Origin: Marvania coccoides
Taxonomy: Eukaryota; Chlorophyta; Trebouxiophyceae; Chlorellales; Chlorellaceae
Assembly (NCBI GenBank): GCA_963854735.1
Contig: OY978100.1
Coordinates: forward strand, 1,674,001 to 1,738,000
DNA length: 64,000 nt
Reading direction: 5' to 3'
A model generated the notes under the pieces. It was not told where the DNA came from. It did not search any database and worked only from the letters and a program-made list of their open reading frames with translations. Positions 44,672 to 56,400 of this stretch are shown one piece after another. How positions within the stretch are numbered: the first letter of the stretch is position 1; each line of letters begins with the position of its first letter. The position numbers were made by a program, and so were the translations under genes.

Positions 44672-46870
44672 ATGTCTTCATCTGGGCAGCAGTACGGCGC
44701 TCCCGCGCCTGGCGCTGGGCACGCAGCCCCCGCGACCACACCGTCGTCGTCCTCGGCCCTGATAAACAAATATCTGCGCAGCTACAGCACCCCCGACTCC
44801 CACGGCCAGCCTTCAACGCAGTCCTGGCGGTCCGCCTCCTCCGCCTCGGCTCCCATTGCCACCGGCGGAACGACTTCAACTTATTCTCGAACCCCTAGAG
44901 ATGCCAATGCAACAATGGTCACATCCTCTCCGGTCTCCAGCATCAAGTCGCGCTTGCAGCAGCTGGCAAGGACGCCCCTGTCCACCGGCTCACCTTCGCA
45001 GCGCCCCATAGACGCATTCTCTATCGCCGCTGCAAGAGGCGTTGTTAAAAATTTCGGAGGGGGTGAAAGAGGATCAACTGGTGGTGGTACTCCCGGCAGC
45101 AGCGCTCTGGGGCCGGCGGGTTCGGTCGGCCGGACAGCGGCGCTGCAGGCGGAGCTGCGCGTGCGGGAGCTGGAGGTGGGCAAGCTGGCGACGGCGGCGG
45201 CAGACGCTCGCCGTGAGGGGGAGGAGCTGCGGCAGCGGGCGCAGCGCGCGGAGGCAGAGGCCCGCACAGCCAGGGCTGCGGAAGTCACGCTGCGCAGTCA
45301 ACTGCTCAGTCAACGTTGCAGCAGCCCGAGTTCAAGCCCACCTGGAGTTGAATCTTCAGTGCAGCCGCATTTTGGCGTGCTTGGTGAACCCACCGCCGAA
45401 CTTTCTTCTTTCTCTGGGCTGGTAAGAAGGCTGGGCGAACTTTCGATGTCGGGCAACGCAGGCGAAATTGTGCCAGCATCGCCGCCGTCGGCTCAGCAGC
45501 AGCAGCAGCAGCTGACTACCTGCGTTAGCGATGCTTCTGCAGCGGTGCAGCAGGTGCAAAAGGAGGCAGAGACGCTGCGGCTGCGGGCTGAGATGGCCGC
45601 AGCGGAGCTTCAGGGCCAACGGGCGGTGGCGCAGGCTGCAGAGGAGCGCGCCAGGCTGGCGGAGGCCCGCGCCGCAGCCGCAGCAGCGGAGCGTGAAGCT
45701 GTGGAAGGGGAGCTGCAGCGGCTGAAGCAGCAGGCGGCGCTGCTGCAGGCCGACGTGCGAGATCTGGCGGAAGCGGCCGCCTTTTCTGAAGATCGCGCTG
45801 TTGTGGCTGAGACTGCAACCATGCGAAGGAGCGGCGGCAGCGTGTATTTCTCGACACATGGCGGCGACGCCAGATCCGCTGAGAGGTCCAAACGAGCGGC
45901 AGAGCTGACGGAAGCGGCGCTGACGGCTCAGGTACGAGCCCTGGCGGCGCAGCTGAATGCGGCACACGGAGAGGTGGCCGCTGCCAAGCAGGAAGCGGCG
46001 GCGCTGCGTGCCGGCGCAGCCGCTCACGCTTCAACGCAGGCCGCAGCTTCCACTGCCGCGACAAGTCGGCAAGAGGTGGAGGTGGACGAGGCTGCTGCCA
46101 CGGCGAGCCTGCTGTCTACCAATCGAGAGCTGGAGGCGGCTCTCATGCAGGCGGCGCAAAACCTCGAGCAGCGCGGCGAAGAGCTGCGGCAGGCGAAGGA
46201 AGCTGCGGGGCAGCTGGCGGCGGAGACCGCCGCGCTGCGCGCTGCGCTGGAGCAGCGTGATGGCGAGGTTTCCCGCTATCACTCGGCGTATTTGGAGGCG
46301 GCGGCTCGGGCTGAAGAAACCTCGTCCCAGCTGGCAGCGACCCGGGAGGAGCTGCAGAAGGTGACGGTATCGGCGGCGCAGCTAGAGGACAGCTTGGCGA
46401 AGAGCGGGAGGTCGGCTGGTGGGGCGGCGGGAGGACCTTCCCCGCTGAGAGACGTTGTGGCTTCTCTGAGGGCGGAACTGCAGGATCGAGAGCTCCAGCT
46501 GGCGGCCGCTGAAGAGGAAATGCACTCTGAGCGGCGCCGGGCGGCGGAAATTAACAGGCAGATGATGGACCAGGCGGTGGAGCTGGATTTGCTGCAGCGG
46601 GAAGCGCACGCCCAAAAAGAAGCTGACAGGGTGGAACTGGAGAAGGCGCTGGCGCGGACGGCGGCGGCAGAGGGAGAGGTGCGGCGACTGCGAGAGCAGG
46701 GTGGAGGGGAGGGGCTGGAAAGGGAGCTTGAGGCGTTGCGGGCGGAGTGTGAGGCGTTGAGAAGTGAGCTGATTGACAGGGAGACTGAGGTGATGGTGCT
46801 GCAGGGGCAGATCAACATGAAGGCGGCGGCGGCGAGTGAGGAGGTGGAGAGCTGGCTAATGGCGGACTGA
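44672..46870 (+). CDS. Large coiled-coil protein of unknown function
   Basis: A single exon gives 732 aa. Residues 1-150 are Ser/Gly/Ala/Thr-rich and probably disordered, with SP/TP sites (RTPLSTGSP). From about residue 155 to the end the protein is almost continuous Ala/Glu/Arg coiled coil (AALQAELRVRELEVGKLATA, LRAELQDRELQLAAAEEEM), with a gap around 225-270. It ends with EEVESWLMAD. No motor, kinase or lipid-binding domain is seen. It could be a cytoskeletal, centrosomal or golgin-like scaffold; I do not assign a family. Confidence 0.75.
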   Translation: MSSSGQQYGAPAPGAGHAAPATTPSSSSALINKYLRSYSTPDSHGQPSTQSWRSASSASAPIATGGTTSTYSRTPRDANATMVTSSPVSSIKSRLQQLARTPLSTGSPSQRPIDAFSIAAARGVVKNFGGGERGSTGGGTPGSSALGPAGSVGRTAALQAELRVRELEVGKLATAAADARREGEELRQRAQRAEAEARTARAAEVTLRSQLLSQRCSSPSSSPPGVESSVQPHFGVLGEPTAELSSFSGLVRRLGELSMSGNAGEIVPASPPSAQQQQQQLTTCVSDASAAVQQVQKEAETLRLRAEMAAAELQGQRAVAQAAEERARLAEARAAAAAAEREAVEGELQRLKQQAALLQADVRDLAEAAAFSEDRAVVAETATMRRSGGSVYFSTHGGDARSAERSKRAAELTEAALTAQVRALAAQLNAAHGEVAAAKQEAAALRAGAAAHASTQAAASTAATSRQEVEVDEAAATASLLSTNRELEAALMQAAQNLEQRGEELRQAKEAAGQLAAETAALRAALEQRDGEVSRYHSAYLEAAARAEETSSQLAATREELQKVTVSAAQLEDSLAKSGRSAGGAAGGPSPLRDVVASLRAELQDRELQLAAAEEEMHSERRRAAEINRQMMDQAVELDLLQREAHAQKEADRVELEKALARTAAAEGEVRRLREQGGGEGLERELEALRAECEALRSELIDRETEVMVLQGQINMKAAAASEEVESWLMAD

Positions 46871-47286
46871 GAAGGGGCAATGCTGAATGCGGGGAAAAAA
46901 ATAGATTTAGTTTTGGGATGTGTGCGGCTTGTTTGAATGCATAATGAGACGAGTTTGTAACTGGAAACTTGAATGAATGTAGTAGCATTTAACACACAGG
47001 GGTAAAAAGAGGCTGGGCTCAGCTGCTGAAGCCACCGCCGCCATGGCGCTTATGGGCACTGGCAAGAAGGTTGGTCCCAAGACAGGGAGCCAACGTGTTG
47101 TGCTGGTGCCGAAGATGAAGATGAAAGGGGCATGGACAGCAAGTGTGAAAGAAAAAGTTGAAATTGGAGTGACAGTTGCACAAAAAAAGAAAGCACTAGT
47201 TTAAAAAAAACGACGATTTCAAAAAAATAAATCCGCGTAGCAAATCATTTCTTTGAACAATTTGACGCTAACACACAAATATCAAG
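46871..47286. other. Spacer upstream of PCNA, with a short basic ORF
   Basis: This 416-bp stretch contains the PCNA 5' region and a short ORF at 47043-47201, listed separately. Nothing else is supported. Confidence 0.4.
47043..47201 (+). CDS. Possible 52-aa basic ORF or upstream ORF of PCNA
   Basis: It has a strong start context (gccgccATGGcg). The peptide begins MALMGTGKKVGPKTGSQ and continues with a Lys-rich segment (VLVPKMKMKG). It ends 85 bp before the PCNA ATG. It is GC-richer than its surroundings. It might be a uORF that controls PCNA translation, a tiny gene, or chance. Confidence 0.25.
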
Positions 47287-48527
<1,241 letters not shown>

Positions 48528-49087
48528 ATGGTGATGACGCAGGAGATTGTGTGTAGCAAATGCGAAAATGTAGCAGTATATTCTTATAAGCGGAGCTGGT
48601 TTGATTAGTTTTGTTTTTTCTGGCGGCAGCAAAGGGATTTGGCGGAGCAATTTTTATCTTTCACCCCCCTTTTATTTTCATACGAATTGACAGGCAAGGC
48701 GTACGTACCGCGAGCTTTATGACGAATTTATCTTTGAACAAATATGTAACGCTGACTGAATAATAATCAGTGAGGGCGTGGCGGGAGCTGGGTCGGTGGT
48801 TTCATTTGGTGCTCCTCTGACGGTGCATTGCCCTGCTCCGTGTTTAGGCTGATGGCTCCACTATGCATCCAGCAGACAGGCCCTCCCATGCAGCCTCTAC
48901 GCGGAGCATTTGTGTGAAGAAAATGCTGGTGCCATCTGCATTTTGGACCCATGTCTTCGCAAAGAAAAAACACAAGGTTTATTAAATTTTAATTTATTGT
49001 GCATTTTAAAGACGATGCGATCTCCGGGAGCCGCTCCCTCGCCCAAGATTTCTCCCAAATGACACACACAAAAAAATTCTCGATCAA
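48528..49087. other. Spacer between PCNA and PHT4-like genes
   Basis: 560 bp without a supported ORF; presumably the PCNA 3' UTR and the transporter promoter. Confidence 0.4.
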
Positions 49088-50771
49088 ATGACACCAAAAT
49101 ACTCGCCATCCTCATCCTCCCCGCACCAGCTCTTCGGCTTCGACAACCCGAGCTACCAGCGGCTGCTCCGCCGCTCCGCAGCCTCCGATGCCACCATTAA
49201 GCGCCGCCCGCTGCGCTGGGAGCCCCGTTACTACATCGTCCTCGCCTGCTTCCTCGCCACGCTCACCGCCTACGTCGAGCGCACCGGCTTCTCCATCGCC
49301 TACACCGCCATGGCCAAAGAAGCCCAAGTCTCCGAGGCTGTGAAAGGCACCGTCCTTTCTTCTTTCTACTGGGGGTACGCAGTGTCTCAGATCCCTGGAG
49401 GGTGGGCCGCGCACCGCTTCGGGGGCGACGCCACCTTAGTAGCTTCCTTCTTCCTCTGGAGCTTCGCCTCCATCTTCACTCCAGGCACAGCGGCCAGCAC
49501 CACCGCCATCATCGCTGCCAGAGTGTGCGTGGGGATAGCTCAAGGGTTTATTATCCCTGCCATTCACACGGTGCTGTCGCGGTGGATCCCCCCGGCGGAG
49601 CGCGCGCGCGCGGTGTCGTTGACCACCTCTGGGATGTATCTAGGCTCCGCCACGGCGATGCAAATTCTGCCGGGGGTCGCCAACAGATTTGGGCCAGCGT
49701 CGCTGCTGCGGTTGGTGGGCGTGATGGGGCTATGCTGGCTGGGGCTGTGGCGATGGAGCGCCGCCAAGGTGCGCGCGGCGCGGCTGTCGCAAGCTATGCC
49801 AGTTTCGTCAGGGAGCGGGGCCGGTGCCGCCTCCAGCAAGAAGGGGTTGCGGGCCAGCCCCGCGTTGCTGCGTCGCATGGTGACACACCCCGCGGTGTGG
49901 GCGATCTACGTGAACAACTTCACGTTTCACTATGCCTTTTACGTGGTGATGAACTGGCTGCCGACGTATTTTGACAAAGTCCTTCACATCAACCTCGCGG
50001 ACCTGGGGCTCGTCAAAACGCTGCCCTACCTCACCATGTTTGTGGCCAGCAACGCCGGGGGGTGGACAGGCGATTATTTGATCAGGGTGGGCCGCAGCGT
50101 GGCCGGCGGGCGGAAGGCAGTGAACACGGCGGGGTTCTGGACGGCAACGGCAGCGCTGCTGCTGATGCCTGGAGCGAGCAGCGTGGGATCGGGGGTTTTG
50201 TATACGACACTGGCGCTGGGGGCGTGTGGGTTTGCAAGAGGCGGATTCAGCGTGAACCATATGGACATAGCGCCAAAGTACGCAGGCCTGGTCATGTGAG
50301 TAGAAAGTCGCTTACTGGGAATAGAAACGTGGTGGGGCATTGCAAGGCAAAAAAAATATATAAATGCAATGACTCATTTTTCTACCATCGTGTTCCCCCT
50401 TAATTTTTCTGCCGCTTCATTTCACTAAAATATTTTTTTCTTGAATACGCACCATAACCCGGGTACTCTTTCCTTTGTGAAAAATGGGGTTTAGCTCAAA
50501 TTTGAAGTGATTAATCGACAAATACCATTATTAGTATTTTCATTTTTACGAATGCAGGGGGTTCAGCAACACAGCAGGGACGTTGGCTGGCGTAGTGGGC
50601 GTGGCTTCCACCGGCTACATGCTGCAGTGGTCTGGTGGGGCGGAGAGGCTCATGGGGTGGTATCAAGCGTTTGCGCTAGCGGCACTGCAGTGCGTGGGTG
50701 GCAGCTTGATGTTCTTGGCGTTTGCACGGGGGGACCGGCTGTTTGGCGGCGACTATGAAGACTACCAGTGA
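49088..50771 (+). CDS. PHT4/SLC17-type anion (phosphate) transporter, MFS
   Basis: Two exons (49088-50295, 50558-50771) give about 473 aa with roughly 12 hydrophobic segments. Plant PHT4 proteins carry phosphate or ascorbate across plastid or Golgi membranes; the related animal SLC17 carriers move organic anions. Seen: YYIVLACFLATLTAYVERTGFSIAY in TM1, VLSSFYWGYAVSQIPGGWAA, the MFS loop RWIPPAERARA, and NWLPTYFDKVLHINLADLG. The signature SVNHMDIAPKYAGLVMGFSNTAG is split by the intron at LV(AT|G), restoring the family motif. The N-terminus is short and Ser/Pro-rich, without a clear transit peptide. The substrate is inferred from the family only. Confidence 0.88.
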
Positions 50772-51979
50772 CAGCTATCTGTTTCTATTAAATAGCGTGG
50801 TTCTTATATCAATGGGTGTTGTGGCAGCTAATACTGCAATTCTGCAGCTATTATTTGTATTTATTTTCTATCATTCTTTTTCAGCAGTATCAGTGAATTC
50901 AAAAATTCAAGAGTAACACTCTCTAGTAATACCAATACAACAACTGCACAACACGCTTCCACAGCAACAAAACCACACCTACAAAAAACAAACGGACCAG
51001 CCCATCATGGCTCCCCCCTCTCACCACATGCCTTCAAACTCGGGGTGGCCTTTCAAGAGAAACGCGATCTCAGAGTCCTTCCAAACACAGACCGCTGTTT
51101 TTTCGTCGTTGCCGGATCTGCCTCCTCGTTGATAGACGCGATGGCGTCGTCGCTCTCCCCCGCCCGCTCGCCGTCAAACCTCCATGTCCGCTTCCGCGGC
51201 TGAGCCGGAAGAAGGCCTCCAGGTCCTCCTGCACGTCGCTCACACTGACGTAGGTGGCGGCGCGGCCCAGAAAATCCCAGATCTTGCAGTCGGACAGCAT
51301 ATTGGAGCGGCCAACAGCGTCTCTTTGGCCACTAGGTGTCAGCGGTCGATGCAGCGGCCTAGCCAGGGGCTCGGGCTGGCCGGCAGCGACGCTTCCAGCC
51401 CTAGCAGCAGCTTGGGGCTGCTCTTGCGGGACTTGGGCGCCGCCAAAGACTTTTTCGCCCTCGAGGCTGCTTCTTCCTGCCCGCTTTTCGTCTTGGACGA
51501 GACAACTCTTTGCTCTACTATTTTCGTCCTGCTGAAAAGAGGATGGGGCGCAGGGCGTCCCTGGGAGAAAAATCGCGCTGCTCGTTCTCGAAGCTGGCGG
51601 CGGCTTTGCCGAGAATGCCAACGCGGTGTGGTGGTTCCCCTGACGTAGCGGTCAATGCGTCTGCATTCCAGGCAAGAGGCAGGCTGATGAAGAGGCCGGT
51701 GCAATTTTGAATCCGAAACGTCGCCGACGTTCGTCACCCCATCTGTGCCTTTTTTTACATGGATTTTTACGTGGCATTCAAAATGGAAATCGAATTTTGA
51801 GAAGACGGAATATTGGCAGCTGTATTTTGGAAGAAAGCCACCTTTCAAACGCGAAGGACCTGGTGAACAGCTGCATGACTAGGTCTTTCTCTTCGGTTTG
51901 TTATTGGTGTTATTCCCCTCATTCCATAGCTTTGAATAGATTGAAAGATGATTATTTCGTCTTGGAGATATTAAGAACC
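50772..51979. other. 1.2-kb region with an unresolved minus-strand gene
   Basis: The ends are A/T-rich. The centre (about 51053-51700) is GC-rich and coding-like on the minus strand and is listed separately. No repeat was recognised. Confidence 0.4.
51053..51700 (-). other. Probable coding region on the minus strand, structure and identity unresolved
   Basis: Coding-like stretches occur in different frames: GILGKAAASFENEQRDFSPR; then KTKSGQEEAASRAKKSLAAP with SPKLLLGLEASLPASPSPWL; then DCKIWDFLGRAATYVSVSDV; and finally RKRTWRFDGERAGESDDAIA ending FGRTLRSRFS with a stop at 51053. Either small introns join these, or the gene is frameshifted. Ser/Pro/Lys content suggests a nuclear protein. I could not fix splice sites or a start, and no family was recognised. 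Confidence 0.35.
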
Positions 51980-53897
51980 ATGCGGGGGGCAGTGTTCCTG
52001 CTCTTCTTAGCGGTGTCGGTGCTGCTTTTTGCTGGCCACTGCCAAGCTTTCATCAGGTATATAAATTCGTCAACACGCTCAAACTTTGATGTTTCTTCTT
52101 GCATTCCAGCCAAAACTAATGTCGTTTTCCTTTATTTTCCAACGTTGACGGTTTTAGGGTGCATGGCGGCCGCTTTGTGGATGACAAGTGCAAAGACTTT
52201 GCGTACGTCGGGGCAAACGCCTGGCGGGTGCTGGAGGCCCATGCAGGGCTCTTGAACGCGCAGGTCGACGGCATGAGTCCTACCGAGGCGACGTTTAAGA
52301 GCGCTGCTGAAAATAACATCACCGTCATTCGAATGTTTGCCACGGGCGTCACCAAAGAGCTGCCCCTCACCCTGGAGGCAGAGCCATTTCAATACAACGA
52401 AAGAGCTCTGGCAGCGCTCGACGAGTCGCTGGAGCTGGCAGCAAGGTAAGCAAAAACAACGAGGAACGTGAAGCCTGAAAATCCGTGGTGATCCCCTCGT
52501 TCTTCTGTTTTATTCGGCGTAGGTACGGCGTTCTGGTGAAGTTGATCTTGGGGCGCAGCTAGAGCCGTCCTGACGCCCGCGTCAACTTCACAAACTGGGC
52601 TGGGGTGCCGTACGAAGATTTCTTCAGCGACGCGAAAGCGGTGCAGGTGTTCCTGGACCACGTTACATTCATGCTCAACCGCACAAATTCCGTGAATGGC
52701 AAGCTGTACTCCGAGGACCCCACGATAATTTCTTGGAATCTAATGAATGAGCCTCGCTTTCTGAGCAATGACACCCGGTGCTTGAACAATACCCAGCTGT
52801 GTGCCGACCTCATGGTGCGCAAATGTATTGATTGCACATTTCTCTCTTTATTTGATTTTTTGTAAAACAATGTTTGCAAGCCTTACATAATTCTCTCAAA
52901 ATTTTCAAATTTGCAGGACGCTTGGATCCAAGTAGCCAGTGAAAACATCAAGAAGATAGATCCAAACCATCTGTTGGCCATTTGGAGCGAGTTGAGTGAG
53001 GCAGCCACCCTTTTTTGAACTGATGCCTCCTGCGGCAGTACCTGCGGTAATGCGACGCCAGCATTATTTCATGAGTTTGTTCTCCATGCCTGCCCCATAA
53101 AGCCCGCTTCGTATCCCCAACCCCGTATATAGGGTTTTTCCGCGGCAGATAGCCAGCTTGCAGGCGCGAACCCCTCCAGCGGCGGCGGCGATTGGGTTTA
53201 CGCCGGAGGGCAAGATTTCGAAAGAAACACCGCCCACGCGAGCATTGACTACGCTGGTGAGTTTAATGCGCGCTTTTATTTTTGAAAAAGAGGGTTTTTG
53301 AGTCAGTGTGCAGCTCCTATGGCTTGCAGAGTTTCATATGTGGCTCGACAACTGGAACGAGAACGACACAACAGCCTTTGTGACTGAATGGATAGAGGCC
53401 CACATTCAAGCTGCGCAGCTGCTAGGCAAGTAATAATTCGAATTTTTCTGCGTTGTTGACACGTTTTGAATGATTTGGGGCCCGTTTGAATTGAACTCGA
53501 ATAATAATTACCCAATTAATTATTTCAACACGGCGTAGGCAAACCTCTGGTGCTGGAGGAGTTTGGCAAAAACGTGACCAACCCGTTTAACAGCGATGAC
53601 GAAGAGACGGCTACCCGCAACGAGGTTTTCCAAGTGTTCTCCCAGCTCAAAACCTCTCTCGAGACTGGCGGCCCCTTGCGTGCTGCGCTCTTTTGGATGC
53701 TGGACCCTGTTATTCAAGACGAAAATTCTCCGGGTTTTGAAGAATTCGGACAAGACCAGGTGGTGCTGAGCTCCCCCCTCTTCAGAGAAGCCATCGCTCC
53801 AGCTGCTGCACTGGCAGCTTCGGTAGGAGACGTCGTGGAAGGGTGCACCCCGACGGAGGTTCCCCCTGGCCCATTTGATGCACCTTTGCTCCCTTGA
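51980..53897 (+). pseudogene. GH5 endo-beta-mannanase-like gene (copy 1) with an in-frame TAG
   Basis: Seven inferred exons (51980-52056, 52158-52445, 52523-52814, 52917-52995, 53149-53256, 53330-53425, 53539-53897) would give about 432 codons. GH5_7 mannanases hydrolyse beta-1,4-mannan in the wall. Seen: a signal peptide (AVFLLFLAVSVLLFAGHCQA), VGANAWRVLEA, acid/base Glu in SWNLMNEPRF, and nucleophile Glu in PLVLEEFG. Codon 135 (52560-52562) is TAG exactly where the tandem paralogue at 56.9 kb has Trp (ALSNNW), a one-base TGG-to-TAG change; everything downstream stays in frame. It could be a young pseudogene, an allele, a sequencing error or readthrough. Exon 6 ends at a GC donor (CTAG|gcaagt). 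Confidence 0.7.
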
Positions 53898-54731
53898 TTT
53901 CCCACTTTGTGGTAGCTCTTGTTGCTTTGAATTTTGTCAGCCATTCATGGGGGGTTTTGTCTCTCGCTTTCATGAAACAAGCGCGGCGAGAGACTGATTT
54001 GACCTCTTCTTCACTTGATCGCACAATTCAGGCATGTTGAGTTTCAAACTTGTCAAATTCTCTGAAGAACAGTGGCGAAAATCAGCTTATAAGTGGCAGT
54101 ATTTTTCATATGCAGTCTAGTCGTTGGGCACTTCCCGCTGCGCCAAGAGGAGTCATCTACCCTTCTACCTACAGAAAAAGAACAGTTTTTAACTAAATGA
54201 TACACGAATATATGCACGATTCTGCCTTTCCATCGTGTATTACTTGTAATTTCCTCGGCGTGACTTTGAGGATGGCGGGAGCGGTCTATGGCTGACGCCC
54301 AGTTAGGACACGAAACAGGAATCCCTGTTCATAGACCTCAAGTAAACATGTGCTGTACTCAGTAGCTGAATCAAATTTGCAATTATAGAGTCAGTAGTTG
54401 TAGTCACTTTTACATTATTATTACCAACACGAACCGGGAAAAGAAGAATATTTCTGCCCTAGAAAAGGTTAGATGCAAATTGCATAGTTGAGAATAGACG
54501 ATGGTTTGCGACAGTCTTAATCGTGCATTGTGGTAATACGTGGTGGAAAGGGGGGTCGATTGATGCACCCAGCCCGTTCGAGGGGAAGTGGCACAGTTTG
54601 TTGGAGGAAAAAAGCTGACCAAAGACAGCGTAAATGAATTTATTCAATTTATTCAGGGGAGAATGAAAAGACATGGGGGAAAAAATGACCACGCAAGAAA
54701 TTGGTCGCGTTAGTAGCAATACTTGAATTAT
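53898..54731. other. Spacer between GH5 copy 1 and DUF3455 gene
   Basis: 834 bp between convergent 3' ends, A/T-rich. No ORF, repeat or RNA gene is supported. Confidence 0.4.
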
Positions 54732-55543
54732 TTAGAACAGAGCAGCGACCACACCGACAGCGGCGACAACAGCGCTGACGCCACGAGCCACAGCGGAGGA
54801 GGGAGCGGGGGCGGGAGCGGGGGTGGGAGCGGGAGCGGGGGCGGGAGCGCATGTGTACAGCTTGTAGGTAGTGGTGTAGGGCACGGTGACGGTATTGCTA
54901 TCCTTGTTGGGGCACTCGGTGGGGGTAACGCCGCCAGTGCTGTCAGAGCGAGTGAGGTAGGCATCGCCACCGGCAATGGCTTCGGGGGCAGCACCGACCC
55001 ACTCCACCTCCCACAAGGCGTCAGCGATGGTGCCGTTCTTCGGGGTCAGGACGGGGGTGGGGCTGAGTTCAAAGGTATAGGTCTCACCATCCTTGGTGGC
55101 AGAGAAGCGAGCAATCTTCTTGCCGTCCTTTTCAATGTAGACAAAGCCACCGGTGTAGCCATCGCCGGTCATGTTTGCCTTGCCATTGATCTGGTCGGGG
55201 TCAACGAGAGCGCCGGCCTCGCAATCCCAGATGCGCTCGCCCTCGGCATCCCAAGTAGCAGAGAGGGAGCCGCCAACGGGGGCCTCAGCGCTGGTTGTGG
55301 ACACGGTGCAGACAGCAGCGTGAGCCTGCAAACATGTAAATTCAAGATGTATTCTGGCCAGATGCTTATAATTTGTGACTTTTATTGCGAGTTTACAGTT
55401 CACACTGTACTGCTGTAATGAGTGGTTTGGGTGGCTACTTCGGGATGTGACATTGAAGCTAAGACTTCAATGGTACAACAGCGTACCTGGGTGATCAGGG
55501 CCAAAACTATGGCAATCACAATGGAAGAATTGAAACGAGACAT
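54732..55543 (-). CDS. Secreted, probably GPI-anchored DUF3455-family protein
   Basis: Two exons (55487-55543, 54732-55325) give about 216 aa. Exon 1 plus the first codons of exon 2 form a signal peptide (NSSIVIAIVLALITQAHA). The core has the DUF3455 features: GERIWDCEAG, then GTIADALWEVEWVGA, then AYLTRSDSTGGVTPTECP and VTVPYTTTYKLY. A short Pro/Ala repeat (PAPAPAPTPAPAPAP) and a terminal hydrophobic stretch (GVSAVVAAVGVVAALF) follow, as for a GPI signal. DUF3455 is known mainly from bacteria and fungi, with no established function. Cell-wall or surface location is inferred. Confidence 0.78.
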
Positions 55544-56188
55544 CCTGATCTGTAAACATGGGGGTGGATAAAAGTTAGATTTCGCGGACAAAAGTTGAAT
55601 GGTAGGCGGGCAGTTGCGGCTGATTGGCTTACAAACTGAGAGGTGATGGGCCCTGGTTGGCTATTTTAAATGGTTTAAACTATAGGGCTGGCGCTGTTGC
55701 AACTCCCGGCGGCGATTTTTCGGATTTTTTTCAGGCGTTGAAGAAAGAAAGGAAAGCACGTGGGTGTATATTTCATGACCTGCCGTATTTTTGAATGAAA
55801 AATAAAAACAAGTTTTTACACTCGATAATTTTAAACATCTTCGGAGACTGGAAACACCGTGGGGCTCGCGTTGAGCTCGAACCTGGCCGAAAAACTAGCC
55901 AGATCGAAGATCTACCTAGGATGTCGGCCGTAGGCACCATCCTGCGCCCTCCGTCTTCCGAGGGCTGTCTACGCGTGGACGTTAAATGGCGTGGGGCGGC
56001 AGTGCGGCTGGCGCTCGAACCTGCCGACATACTAGCAGCGGGCGGCGTGGAGGTTGGAGATAGGCGCAATGGGCATCCAGGGCGAGAGCTGCGGCTGGCG
56101 TTTGGGCGGAGCTACGGCTGGCGTTCAGCGAGCGGCGGGGATACGGCTGGTGACCGGCGTTGATGACCTGCATGCATTTGCCTTTTAT

Positions 56189-56230
56189 AGGGGCGATTTA
56201 TCGCCCCTTTAGTCACCCCTTTGGTTTTTT
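56189..56230. repeat. Hairpin unit H, copy 1, followed by a homopolymer run
   Basis: AGGGGCGAT and ATCGCCCCT pair around TT, followed by TTAGTCACCCCTTTGG and a long T run. It matches copy 2 about 113 bp downstream. Confidence 0.65.
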
Positions 56231-56301
56231 TTTTTTTTTTTTTTTTTTTTTTGGGGGGGGGGGGGGGGGGTTGAATTCGCAGGGGATGGATATATAAACA
56301 T

Positions 56302-56345
56302 AGGGGCAATTTACTGCCCCTTCAGTCATCCCCCTTGGGGTCTTT
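56302..56345. repeat. Hairpin unit H, copy 2
   Basis: AGGGGCA and TGCCCCT pair around ATTTAC, followed by TCAGTCATCCCCCTTGGGG and then (GTTTT)n. Relative to copy 1, a G-C pair in the stem is replaced by A-T, keeping the pairing. Confidence 0.65.
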
Positions 56346-56400
56346 GTTTTGTTTTGTTTTGTTTTGTTTTGTTTTGTTTTGTTTTGTTTTGTTTTGTTTT
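56346..56400. repeat. (GTTTT)11 microsatellite
   Basis: Eleven exact 5-bp units lie immediately downstream of hairpin unit copy 2. Confidence 0.95.

Noticed and set aside
46279..46995. 238-aa minus-strand frame opposite the coiled-coil gene
   Set aside because: Ser/Ala-rich antisense of an Ala/Glu coiled coil; no recognisable domain or splice signals.
51184..51648. 154-aa plus-strand frame
   Set aside because: The same GC-rich block reads more like protein on the minus strand (DCKIWDFLGRAATY, RKRTWRFDGERAGE). The plus frame has no recognisable motif.
52560..52562. Reassigned TAG codon as explanation for the GH5 stop
   Set aside because: TAG ends other well-supported genes here (CDC50, SFT2, SDR, receptor-like kinase), so a code change is unlikely.
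55795..56163. 122-aa plus-strand frame in the repeat-rich spacer
   Set aside because: Its GC-rich part is made of degenerate repeats (cggctggcg, gctcgaacctg); no family resemblance and no splice partner.
56223..56270. Poly-T/poly-G run as a biological boundary
   Set aside because: Long adjacent homopolymers are common sequencing or assembly artefacts; no function is claimed.
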